Origin: Adineta ricciae
Taxonomy: Eukaryota > Rotifera > Eurotatoria > Adinetida > Adinetidae
Reading direction: 5' to 3'
NCBI GenBank assembly: GCA_905250025.1
Contig: CAJNOJ010000122.1
Location: 124,001-188,000 of the forward strand
DNA: 64,000 nt
The notes beneath the pieces are model-generated. The model had not been told where the DNA came from. It searched no databases and saw only the letters and a program-made list of their open reading frames with translations. The translations under genes were made by a program, and so were the position numbers. This document shows, in pieces, positions 21,659-32,708 of this stretch; positions within the stretch are counted from its first letter, which is position 1; the number at the start of each line of letters is the position of its first letter.

Positions 21659-22997
21659 ATGAAGATCGAAATAGAGACACTCCTTATTTATAAGTCACTC
21701 TTTCAGCTTGATGTTGATACGATTGATCGATTAAACAGCCGATATACTACATTGGCATTGATCGGTTGTTTCTTGATTATATTGGGAAAAATTTATGTAG
21801 GAAATCCAATCAATTGTTGGGGACCAAGTAAGGTTTGAAAATCATACATATTTCCCATTCGATAGTTGCTCGTTCTTCATCTACTATAGCGCAATTTCAG
21901 AGTGTTCATTTTACTTATGTTAATAGTATTTGTTGGCTCAAGGGAACTTATTATTTACCAACTAAGGAAAGTATGTTTTGTCGCATTACTAGTCGTCATT
22001 CATCATGACTGTTGTTGTTTTAGTTGAAATTCCTGATCGATCCGTACCACGAATGTATCACGTGTAAGTGAGATAGCTGATCCAAAATTAGTTCATCATA
22101 TTCTCATGTTATCAATATCAATCTAGATCTTATTACCAGTGGACGACAATAGCTCTTTTGCTGATGGCTTTTCTATTCACATTACCAGGTCATACGTGGC
22201 AAACATTTTCATCTCAAAGAGGTGTAAATTTGAAAAATTTGGTCAAAATGGTAAAAGAAAATCGTCATAGCAGAAAGGAACTCGATTACGTTCTTCGATT
22301 GATCAAAGCACAACTGGATATAACTAGAATTAAACGTTCACGTACTCTTTCTCATCTAAAATGTCGAGTAGTAAATCCTATGGGTCGGCTAACATTGTTA
22401 TTATTCATAGTCAAGTTTTTTTATATCATGAATACACTGGGTCAACTACTATTTTTAATCAACTTTCTTTCTTTACGACGTACTGATCTTAATGGTAATA
22501 TTATTGGTCGACTATTCGGAGACCGAATGTATACCTACGAGTCTGCTCGATTTCCGCATGTTGTTATATGTGATTTTATGATTCGCGAATTAGGCTCCAA
22601 TCAACATTGGTATGCTGTTCAATGCAATTTGCCAATTAATATTTACAATGAAATGATCTTCTCTGTACTCGTAATATGGTTGATTATTCTGAGCATTGCA
22701 AATATATTTTCTATTATTTTCTGGATTTTTTTATTGACAAAGAAGAATCGAAAACGATTCATTATTCAATGCTTGCAAATGTATGAAAGTGTGGAAACAA
22801 AAATGATGATCAATAAGAAGAGCTTGACAGAAAGTCATTTTATTGACTATATAGGTTTAGATGGCTTTGTTATTCTACGCGTTATTGGACAGAATATTAA
22901 TGAACTCTGCATGATTGAAACTATGAGTTATCTCTATAAACATTATAAAGGAAATCTTGGTGACGTTAACGATCAGTCTGAAGACCATATTGTGTAG
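21659..22997 (+). CDS. Innexin (gap-junction/hemichannel subunit)
   Basis: Four exons (21659-21827, 21890-21970, 22024-22063 and 22127-22997) join in phases 1, 1 and 2 to give 386 aa. Family hallmarks are present: DTIDRLNSRYTT before TM1, YVGNPINCW, the loop SICWLKGTYYLP with conserved Cys, SYYQWTTIALLL at TM2 (the innexin YYQW signature), and FPHVVICDFMIRELG before the second extracellular loop. Four membrane segments are evident. Innexins assemble into channels joining the cytoplasms of neighbouring animal cells. All introns are 53-63 nt. The first-intron donor GTAAGG at 21828 restores the usual residues before the first loop Cys, so I prefer it to the later GT. The gene lies between two direct repeats (20488 and 23494). 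Confidence 0.92.
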
Positions 22998-23493
22998 GTA
23001 TTAATGGTAAACTTTCGAAACGAAAAATTTAGAAAATGAAATCTGAAAAAAAAAACAATTTTCTGTATAAAATCAAACAAAACATCGTAAGAACCAAGAA
23101 ATAATCAAGTTCTGATACTCATCTTCATCTTTACTTGACTTTAAATTATTATCACTCTCATCTCTTATAATTTCCCATTAATTCTTTCGTTTATTTAATT
23201 GAAAAGTATTGAACTTCTTGATCATTTTCTAGTTAATGCTTGTTTCTCATCATCATTTTCTTATAAATTGAATTAAATTCTTTATTTGATTATTGTAACT
23301 TTTACAATTTTATCGCATACGTCAACTCATGACTTATGTGATGCTGTTATTCATATCGAAAGTCCGTTCGTTTAAACATTTGAAGAATCTTTAGTTAACC
23401 GCAGATATTTTTGAATACTGAAAAATATTGCATGCAACAAAATGGTAGAAAAAAATCAATGGAATCAAAGAAGAAAAAGAAAAGCCGATTTTT

Positions 23494-23820
23494 ACGAACG
23501 ATAATTGGCTCTTTTGTCAAAAAATCAACGCCACATGAAGATATGAATGTATAACATCAAAAGAAGTACTTTTCCTTTCACTATCTAACCCTGTCGTCCG
23601 ATCTATAAATAATGAAGATGAAAGGTGTAACGTCCGCGTCAGCATGAAAAATAAGATAATTATTATTTTTCTTTATAAAAATTCTGCTCATCTCGCAATT
23701 ATATACTCTAACAAGAGAAAATGTTACTACAACTATTCGAGTATTCGAAGTATGAGTTGGTGAATGTCTATATTTGCAATAGTATCATAAAAATTCTTCC
23801 GAACGCCTACTTCACATCGA
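23494..23820 (+). repeat. Direct repeat, copy 2 (downstream of innexin)
   Basis: Nearly identical to 20488-20816, from TTACGAACGA to CGAACGCCTACTTC. No terminal inverted repeats and no gene of its own. The short frame reading into it (23431-23552) is Lys-rich and ends in EDMNV. Confidence 0.8.
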
Positions 23821-24534
23821 TGCAAGAGCTCACTTTGATGACAAGAACCTTATAAGATCAGCAAGTTGCAGTAAGACAAAAATTATTTGTTTTCCGATAT
23901 TTTCCTCACAGATTGTTCCTAAAAGGAACATATAGTCTCTTTTAAAAGTGATTCACTGCTCGTTTGAGTGTTGAAACAGCGTAGAGAGAATTTAATCACG
24001 TCGTACTATTCACAGTTGGTAAGACCACGAATCTGATTGTTTCAAATATTCTATCTGATACTACAGTAATTTTGAACTAGTTGAGTATTTGATGAGCATC
24101 AGTATAGTCTGGAGAATTTTTTTCCTTCTGAAATATTTATAGAATAATTAAAACTAACTTCCTATCGTTAAGATATTTTCCAGGCAGATGATTTTATCTA
24201 CGACTTATACAATTTTGTTATTTTTTAAGCACATCAGAACCGAGTGTAGATGTTTATAATAACACAAAATTATGAATGACAAAATTGGTAGTTATTCTTT
24301 ATGAATAACGCTCAGAAAATGTCACATACTTCTTGTCTATATAGAATGACACTAGAATGTTACCCAATGCAACTCTTTTTTAAAAAACTTACATAGTGCC
24401 AATTTGCGTATGTCTGCTCGTAGAGAAGAGAAATATAGACATTCCATACCCCACAGTTCCAAATCAGGAAAATGTACAACTTCGCCGTTTTTTCATTATA
24501 GAATCTTCTTGCGCACAACTCAGTCTTTTTGATT

Positions 24535-25425
24535 ATGTCGATAATCAATAATACAACAACAGCAATCGTTCTTTTTGTTCCGATTAGACGACCTGTTCAG
24601 TTCAGCATCTTATTAATAATTGCAATCGTTTCTTTGCCATGTTCTATTTTTGTTCTTCATCATTTCTTTTCAAGCAAAACACTTTATCGCGCTGTTAACA
24701 ATCATATTATCATTCTTTTACTCATAAGTAATTGTCTTCAAACTCTAACAGATATACCAGGACAACTAAGCTACTATCTCTTAGGTACAAACTGGCCACT
24801 GACGCTCAGTTATTGTTATTATTTTTATTTCGTTGATTTTTATTTATTTACAACATGTTTTATACTTTTGTCATGGTCATCCTTCGAACGACATATTCTC
24901 ATTTTCCACGGACATGTCTTCAATACATATCGTAAACGTCTGATTTATCATTACATACCTCTCGTGATCTGTGTAATTTATCCACTGATTTATTATGTTT
25001 ACTTTATATTTTTTTACCCATGTGAAAATTACTATGATGAATATAGATCGTACTGTGTTCCAGTTTGTTATTTGAGAACGAATGCTGTGATGGCTCTATA
25101 TGAGCAGATTGCCCATGGTTTTGGATTGATGCTGATTATTTTCATTTTTAATGTTTTACTGCTTGTTCGAATTCATCGACAAAAAGCTCGAATGGGCAGA
25201 CAAATGACATGGAAGAAGAATCGGAAGATGACAGTGCAATTATTCAACATGTGTTTGTTGCTTTTTCTGACCAATGGCGGCTATTTTGTCGTTCAGATAG
25301 GACAAATGTTGTATGATCCAAACTTTGGAGTGGACTTCAACCTATGGGCACAAAATTACGACAGTTGCCAAAGAAGAATTCGAGGCGTCCTGCCATGCCC
25401 TAATCACTCGTTTACGTTTCATTGA
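24535..25425 (+). CDS. Rhodopsin-like GPCR, apparently lacking TM7
   Basis: A single frame from an ATG at 24535 gives 296 aa. Six long hydrophobic segments are visible. TM1 contains LLIIAIVSLPCSIFVL; TM2 IIILLLISN; TM3 FTTCFILLSWSSFER, with the ER of an E/DRY-like motif; TM4, TM5 (GLMLIIFIFNVLLLVRIH) and TM6 (LLLFLTNGGYFVVQIGQ) follow. After TM6 the sequence turns into a charged, Cys/Arg-containing tail (about 30 aa) with no seventh helix and no NPxxY-like motif. Another frame from 25313 also lacks one. Receptors of this kind are numerous in bdelloids. This one is probably 3'-truncated, or has an unrecognised last exon beyond 25425. Confidence 0.6.
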   Translation: MSIINNTTTAIVLFVPIRRPVQFSILLIIAIVSLPCSIFVLHHFFSSKTLYRAVNNHIIILLLISNCLQTLTDIPGQLSYYLLGTNWPLTLSYCYYFYFVDFYLFTTCFILLSWSSFERHILIFHGHVFNTYRKRLIYHYIPLVICVIYPLIYYVYFIFFYPCENYYDEYRSYCVPVCYLRTNAVMALYEQIAHGFGLMLIIFIFNVLLLVRIHRQKARMGRQMTWKKNRKMTVQLFNMCLLLFLTNGGYFVVQIGQMLYDPNFGVDFNLWAQNYDSCQRRIRGVLPCPNHSFTFH

Positions 25426-25848
25426 TGTTGCTTTTGTGAGTTTATTGAAAATATTATTTACTAGAGGGAGACCCGCTGCAAATAAGAAATATCTATGTCG
25501 AACATCTCACGTGCTGAAGAGTTATAACAGATAGAAAATCAATACAATTAAAATTTCTACGCTTCCAGTCCTTATTTTTCCCACCGTGCATCGCATAAAA
25601 TGGCAGTTTCGGCTATATCTCTTTATGCAAAACAGTTACCGAAGCTAATTTCTGCCTCAGAAATCATGAAAATTTCCTCTTTCTCTTATATTGATTTTCC
25701 ACTCTAGCTATTCATTCATCGACCTCTTTCTCACTCTCACGTCATTTCATGCCTTATATCCTTCGAATTCACCCACCCTCATCATTTATCTTAATCTTTT
25801 GAGATCCTGTAACGCTATTGGTGAGTTTCGCAGATTATCTGTAGCATN

Positions 25849-26165
25849 ACTGTGACAGTTTAGATAGAGTTAAACATCGATTTGACAAAACAATAATCAA
25901 TGAGCAACAGAAATTGTTATCCAAATTGATATGAAATGAATGGACACAAATCAACTTTATGAGCCAGACCATCAATCGTGTACACATGGACTGAAAGGTT
26001 AAAATTACCCATATAAGTAAGAGAGTTTATCATTTAGATATCGATTAAAGCGTTTTTAAAAGTGAAAGCACAATCCTGACTACCAGTAATAAAAGATGTT
26101 CGATACATGCTCTACTTCAGACAACTCTTTCCCATCTTAATCAACAGGAAATCAAAGAATTTTTT
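25849..26165 (+). pseudogene. Ruined copy of gene A
   Basis: The sequence can be followed against 9776-10297: a segment matching the region after the Cys-Glu-Asp-Leu codons, then ATATGAAATGAATGGACACAA against the Asp-Met-Lys-Arg region, the TAAGTAAGAGA exon/intron junction, and a final identical stretch of about 20 bp that encodes the terminal EIKEFFA and its stop. Between these anchors there are many substitutions, stops and deletions. It begins one base after a single N (25848). It has the same convergent placement next to CCDC170 as gene A has next to the truncated CCDC170. Confidence 0.75.
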
Positions 26166-26284
26166 GCGTAACGAACATTGGTTTATTTTAAAGCAGAAAA
26201 CGGAAACATACATTAAGTTCGTTTGAACACTGTTCCTTGTTTTTTCTTAACATTACTGACAAAACCATATGCACACGAGATATG

Positions 26285-29200
26285 TTAGTATGTTCGTGGG
26301 TCGAGTCCCGCATGTAACGGCGAAAGTGACCGTGCACGATGATTGGCTTGATTTCGACGAGAAACAGGACTTGGAGTACGACGACGACCATGAGCGGAGT
26401 GAGTGACAGGGTGATGATGATGAGGAGGAGGAGGTTGACGTCTTTGATAAGGCGGTAACTGTTGCTGTTGTTGTTGCTGAGGTGCATTTGTTGAAGGTGG
26501 AATTTGAAGAAGAGGAACAGGCATTGATGATTGAACAACGCTGAGAAGACGTTCTAATCGAGCTGTGATTTCATAGTCAGGAACAGATAATGTCTTGGCA
26601 TCTAACCCAAGCATACGAGCGATCAATGCACGAAAATCTAATAACTAAAATTGAAAAGTGTTTAGAAAAAGTGTTCATCAGCAAGGTTTCTTTCCTACTT
26701 GTTGTTCTCGTTCACTAATTTGTTGTAAAGTGCCTTTTAAGAATCGTAATTCATTCGACAAAGTTCGTACAGCATTATCCGACGAAATCAACGTTCGATT
26801 AGTTTCATCATCGACAGAATGCATTTTATCTTGTAAAGAAGAGATTTTAAATGCTTGTTTATCTCGGGCATTTTCTAATCGACTAATATCTTCTAGAAGA
26901 CGACGAACTTCCTTTTCTCGTTCGATCAAGCGATTCTAAATTTCGAATCGAAGATAATCGTTTTTCAAACAAGAAAATGCAATTACTTTGAGAGTATGAA
27001 CATCGGCACTTTGTGTTTTGAGTAAAGTGTTTTCATTTCGTAATTCATTGACTTGTTGAGTTAAACTTTCCACTTTTAATTTCATTTTTCGTGATAAAAT
27101 CACGTGATCATCAATTTCTTTTTCTAAATCTGTTTTCGCTGTTCGACCTTCTTCTAAAGCTGATACTTTTTTCTTCAATAGATCTAAATGTAAATCCTTG
27201 TTTTCCATCAATTCTTTCATTTGTTTGATTTTTCGCTGTAAATTATAAACCGATGTTCGTTGATCATTGAGCGAATCATTTTCAGTTTTCATCAGTTGTT
27301 CCGCTCGTTGTAAAATCACTTCTGGATTTAATTCCGTTGAATAACTTTCAATTTGCATTATTGCACCAAGTCGCTCGAGAAAATGAACGAACTTCGCTTT
27401 GTCTTGTTTATGATTTTCTCGATAGACATCTGCCGAAGTGCAGGTCATGTTCAATGTTTTCAGACGATTTTCTAATTCATACAAATGCGACTCGGTATGA
27501 GTTCGTTTCTTCTCCGATTCTTTGTTCATTTCGAGTTGTTCTTGTAATTGCTTGGCTAATTGTTCTTTTTGATTTTGAAGGTTTGTTATGATCTACGAAG
27601 ATGAAGTTAGTGAGTTTTGGTAAGAAAAGTAGAATGTGAACTTACAAGGCCTCGGTCTTTGCTTGATTGCATTAATAAATGAATCTTTTCTTTAATTTCA
27701 TCTTCTTTTGGTTCAACTTTGATATATCCATCAGAAAGCAGTTGTCCGACTTGTTGTTTGAATGCTTCGAAGCATGATTTGCTATAAGCTAAATCGTTTT
27801 CTAATTGTTTAACATGTAGTTCATTGGTGGAAAATCGATTTTGTCGTTCGTCTAATTCTCCACGTGTGTTCTGCCAGGCTTTCTGAATGGAATCAAGACG
27901 AGATTTCACTGTTTCAAGTTCACTTTTGACCATTTCTTTATCATGAAGTGCCGCATCTCGCTCGGCTTTGATCGCATCGATTTGCAAGCGATGGCCGATG
28001 GTATTATGATCATAGGATTGTAATTGATTGGTCATTTGTTGAATGGTTGCACGATTTGTTTGCGAATCTTGTTCTAACAACTTATTCGTTTCTTCTAATT
28101 TGACCATTTTTCCTTTTAGTAAGATATTCTCAGCATTTATATCAGCAATCTAAATGAGTAGTACGGTGAATATTTGACGAAATGTAAAATGATCCTTGCA
28201 GAACAAGATTAGAAACTTCTCGTCAACGTCAACGATACTTTTGACCTTGGATTGTATTTATTGACTTAAGAAATGATTTCTCTACTAGTCAATGAGTCTG
28301 TCGTGAAGAAAACTAAGTTGATTGATCACTTACTCTGTTTATAACTGTTTCGAATGCTAATGTACTCGGTTGTCCATAATCATGTCCAAGAGTGACACTT
28401 AATTGTGCGAATAATTCTTGTAATTTTTTGTGCAGCGCATCCATTTTTCGTTCATTTACTTCTCGTTCTTCCATGTGTGCTCTAAAGAAACATGTTCAGT
28501 TATCAAAATACGAATCCGTTGACCTTACCTGATTCGTGTTTGTAATTCTAATAATTGATCTTGTTTTTCTCGAGCATCTTTTTGTAATGATGAGATTGTT
28601 AATGATGATTTATTTGCAACTGAATCAAACGAACTCATGTTCGTCTCGAGCTCGCGAATTCGTAAACGAAATTGATTATTGGTTTGAAGAAGAAGCTCCT
28701 GCTCGCGTTTGAGCGAATCATTTTCATGTCTTAACTCATTGATTCGTTCATCTTTCGCCGAGCATTTGATCGATGTTTCACGTAACTAAAACGATTTTGA
28801 TTCATATTTCAATAAGAAAACGAAAGATCGGCGAGTTACATCGTGTGTTAGAGCGTCGATTTTCATTCGACATTGGTCTAGGTCGCGCTGAGCTGCTGCA
28901 AGAGATGTTCGATCAACACCAGATAAAACGTCGTATCGAGACGGTTCGAAATGAACATGTTTATTTGCATCCCTGTTGTGACGAAGAAAAAACAAAAAGA
29001 TGATTTTGACAAATACAAACTAATGCACATTACTTCATTGAAGTTAATTCTTGAACAAGAGCATCTTTATTCTCCAGATCTTTTTTCAAAATGCGTAATT
29101 GGTCTTGTAACTATGATGATGACACTCAAATAAACTTAATAAAGAATTCGATTTTTACTTACATCTGCTAGAGCTTTTCTCGATTCCGAATTATCACACG

Positions 29201-29369
29201 GAGTTGTTCCGTATCCAAGAGGACTGAAACTCGTAGATGTAGTTGTATATGGTCCTCGAAAAGTACTATATTGAGATTGTTGTGTAAGAGGAGCATTGGA
29301 ACTCGCATCGATAATCGCTCTTGCCGAGCCAAGCAGTTCGCGTTCAAGCATATAACTTGATGATGTCAT
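26285..29369 (-). CDS. CCDC170: CCDC170-like coiled-coil protein
   Basis: Nine exons: 29369-29163, 29110-29034, 28972-28840, 28785-28529, 28481-28334, 28149-27646, 27592-26987, 26935-26699 and 26644-26285. All join in frame, for 842 aa. Almost the whole protein is heptad-like coiled coil. Two stretches match vertebrate CCDC170 as I recall it: FLERLGAIM...ELNPEVILQRAEQL followed by NLQRKIKQMKELMENKDLHL, and near the end DFRALIARMLGLDAKTLSVP then DYEITARLERLL. The C-terminus adds a Gln/Pro/His-rich tail. CCDC170 associates with Golgi-linked microtubules in vertebrates; a microtubule or ciliary role here is inferred. A shortened copy of the last two exons lies at 10411-10868. The gene is divergent from TM9SF3 (starts 584 bp apart). 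Confidence 0.88.
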
Positions 29370-29952
29370 TTTTCTAACCAAAACTGAAGAAGTATGTCAA
29401 ATTAATATGTTTGCGTCTCGTATACAAATATCTCCTGCCATCATTTCAATTCAGCAACTTGGTTAAGACCTTTAGAGAAATTATTTTCAGAAAAATCTTC
29501 GACAGAGTTCATATAACTAACTTAGTTTTTCATACATTTCATTTTCTAATTATTTTAAGAATCTGATTTTCGAAATGCATATTCCAAGTGCATAGGTGCG
29601 TTACAGAAGTGCATTAACCAATGAGAATAAACCAGAGCTTAGTAATCATTATTCGTCTGTTATTTGTTGGCGTTGTTGTCACTTTTTGTCTTGTATTCGA
29701 AATATTTTTTATCTAATTTTCTCTATATATTGTTCAAATTCCACAAACTATCAAAAATTGACTACACATATTTGTTGTCCTTGTCTTCATACAGCAGTAG
29801 CAGTCAAGCATTACTTCGACTCTTTTTCCTCTTTTCTTCTTCAGCATGTTGACAGTATTTTTCCTCACCGCGGTTTGCCATTTACATTATGTTATAGATG
29901 AAAAATTGAATTTTGTCTTTATTACTCTAGTTGAAATAAAACACGTCGAATA

Positions 29953-32333
29953 ATGAATATTTCTGGTCTATGTCTTTTCTTTTGTCTTCTCTTCACAATC
30001 GTTTCATGTGATGAGCACGATCATAGAGTACGTATTTATTGTTTTTTTTTTGCAAAGTAAATTTCATTAATGTTTTCTTTAGTACCAAGATGGTAGTGAA
30101 GTTGTTCTATGGATGAATACCGTTGGCCCTTATCATAATCGACAAGAAACATATAATTATTTTTCTTTGCCATTCTGTCGAGGAACGAAACAAGAAATCT
30201 CACATTATCATGAAACACTAGGCGAAAATATCTTAGGTGTAGAATTAGAATACAGTGGAGTAGAGATCAATTTCAAGCGTAAGGGGAAAAAAAGAATTTT
30301 GCGATGGAATTTTATGCGAAACTTTTTTAGGAGATAAACCTAGAACTGATATTTGTGAAAAAATTGTGACACCGGAAGCGTACGATGAATTGACGTATGC
30401 AATCAAGAATCATTACTGGTATCAAATGTTTATCGATGATTTGCCGATTTGGGGTTTGGAGAAATCGAGTTGCATCGTTGGCTATTTTAATCGGTTTCCT
30501 TCTTTTAGGAATTGTTGGCGAAATGGACGAATCGGGTAAATCGGCGTTCATCTGGACGCATAAGAAATTTGAAATCGCATATAACGAGGATCGAATCATT
30601 GATGTTAATTTAACATCGGAAGCGAAGGTTAACATCAAACCGAATACTGCATTGAAGTTTACTTATGAAGTTATTTGGAAACCAACATCGGTTCCATTTG
30701 CCAAACGATTTGAAAAATATTTAGATCCAGGATTCTTCCAACATAAAGTAATTTGATCAGTTAGATTTGATTTGAATGAAATAAACTTTGACTTTGTTTC
30801 ATGTAGATTCATTGGTTTTCAATCTTTAATTCGTTTATGATGGTTTTATTTCTTGTCGGACTTGTCAGTATGATTTTATTGCGAACATTAAGAAAAGATT
30901 ATGCACGATATGGCAAAGACGATGACTTAGATGATATGGTAAATAGTCTTCGGTAGTTGATTGTGTTTTATGTTTTTTTCATATTTTAGGAACGAGACCT
31001 CGGTGATGAATACGGATGGAAACAAGTTCATGGTGATGTATTTCGTCCTCCAGCTCATCCAATCCTTTTTGCTTCATTGATTGGCTCTGGATATCAAATC
31101 GCCACTGTCTCGACACTGTGTATCTTAACCACCATTGCATTTGACCTTTACACCGAGTAAATTGTCAATGAAATTACCTTTGATTTGTTTTCTATTTGAT
31201 TGGTTCATTTCAGACGTGGATTATTGTTCAGTACCGCTATATTTCTCTATGCCGCTTCGTCAGTTGTCAATGGTTATGCAGGTGGAAGTTTATACGCTCG
31301 AATGAAAGGACAACTATGGATTAAACAATTATTAGTTGGCGCATTTCTTGTTCCTACAATCATCTGTAGTGTCGCGTTCTTGGTTAATTTTATTTCAATC
31401 TACTATGGTTCATCACGTTCGATTCCATTTACTGTTATGGTTTGTTGAAAAACTTCTCTTTTCGTTCTCATTCGCTCGATGGTTCGATTTAGTTGAGTGT
31501 GACAGCAATTTGTTTGTTCATTATCTTGCCATTAACAGCCGTCGGAACTGTCTTAGGACGAAATATTAGCGGAGAACCAAATGTACCTTGTCGCACAAAT
31601 GCAGTACCACGACCCATACCGGAAAAGAAATGGTGTGATAAATGAAAATTTCATGTTCAAATGAGAATGATTTGCTTTGAGTAGGTTTATGGAACCAAAC
31701 GTGATTATTCTCGCAAGTGGAATCTTACCATTCGGATCAATATTTATCGAAATGTAAGAAAATTTCCCAATTGAAAAGCTTTTCCACATGTTAGTTCGTT
31801 TTAGGTATTTCATCTTCACTTCGTTTTGGGCCTATAAGGTACAATGAGGAAATTTTTTCATCTATACGACAAAGATATGCTTTTTTATTTAGATTTACTA
31901 TGTTTATGGATTTATGTTACTCGTATTCTTAATACTTGCTGTCGTAACTGTATGTGTAACAATCGTAGCGACCTACTTCATGCTCAATGCCGAAGATTAT
32001 CGATGGTAAAGAAGAAGAAATCTTGAACAATTTCATTTGCTCGTTTTCCTAGGCAATGGACAAGTTTCTTATCGGGCGCCTCATCCGCATTCTACGTATA
32101 TTTATACGCTGTTTATTATTTCTTCTTTAAGACAAAGTAAATCGCGTTGAAAAACGAATTTGACTTCGAAAGGCATGTTTTCGATATTTAGAATGTATGG
32201 AATGTTCCAAACAGTCTTTTATTTTGGTTATATGGCTTTATTTTCTCTTGGTCTTGGCATTATGTGCGGCACATTTGGTTATATTGGCACTCAAGCGTTC
32301 GTTCGAAAAATTTATTCAATTAAAATAGACTGA
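29953..32333 (+). CDS. TM9SF3: Transmembrane 9 superfamily protein, TM9SF3 type
   Basis: Thirteen exons, the first at 29953-30027 and the last at 32192-32333, are separated by introns of about 45-60 nt, and all join in phase to give 579 aa. The order is a signal peptide ([19 protein letters not shown]); a lumenal domain with [25 protein letters not shown] and [10 protein letters not shown]; then the nine-helix membrane region with [48 protein letters not shown] and NAEDYRW; ending [11 protein letters not shown]. These match TM9SF3, and the length is close to that of vertebrate TM9SF3. Nonaspanins act in the Golgi/endosomes in sorting and surface delivery of membrane proteins. No frame damage is seen. 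Convergent with the chitinase gene (376 bp between stops). Confidence 0.95.
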
Positions 32334-32708
32334 GACACATTTGTTCTTACTCCAGTGATATTATCGTTTCCTTTTTCTTTCTTTGCTTGAGTTTTTTTTT
32401 CATTTTTTTCCTTTTGGCTCTTCAAATCTCACAGAAATTTTCAAAGCACAATGAACATCATCGAGCGTAAGTGACTCTTTCGAACGGGAGATGAAATGAG
32501 ATTAAAACAAAATGTTTGATGTTTCCTCGTCGATATTTATATTAATATTCTCTCTTTATCTTTTCCTTCTTTTCTTTTTTTCATTTCATAAATATGTTTG
32601 TTTTTGTTATTTGAGGAGTTGGAGACGAAAATCTTTCTTTTTTGTTCAAGAAAAAAAAGCGCCAAACTAAAGTTCAATTGTGGATTTATGTGGAGAAATA
32701 TGAGTTCT

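Noticed and set aside
20488-23820. LTR retrotransposon framed by the direct repeats
   Set aside because: No TG..CA ends, no primer-binding or polypurine site, and the interior is an innexin gene rather than gag/pol.
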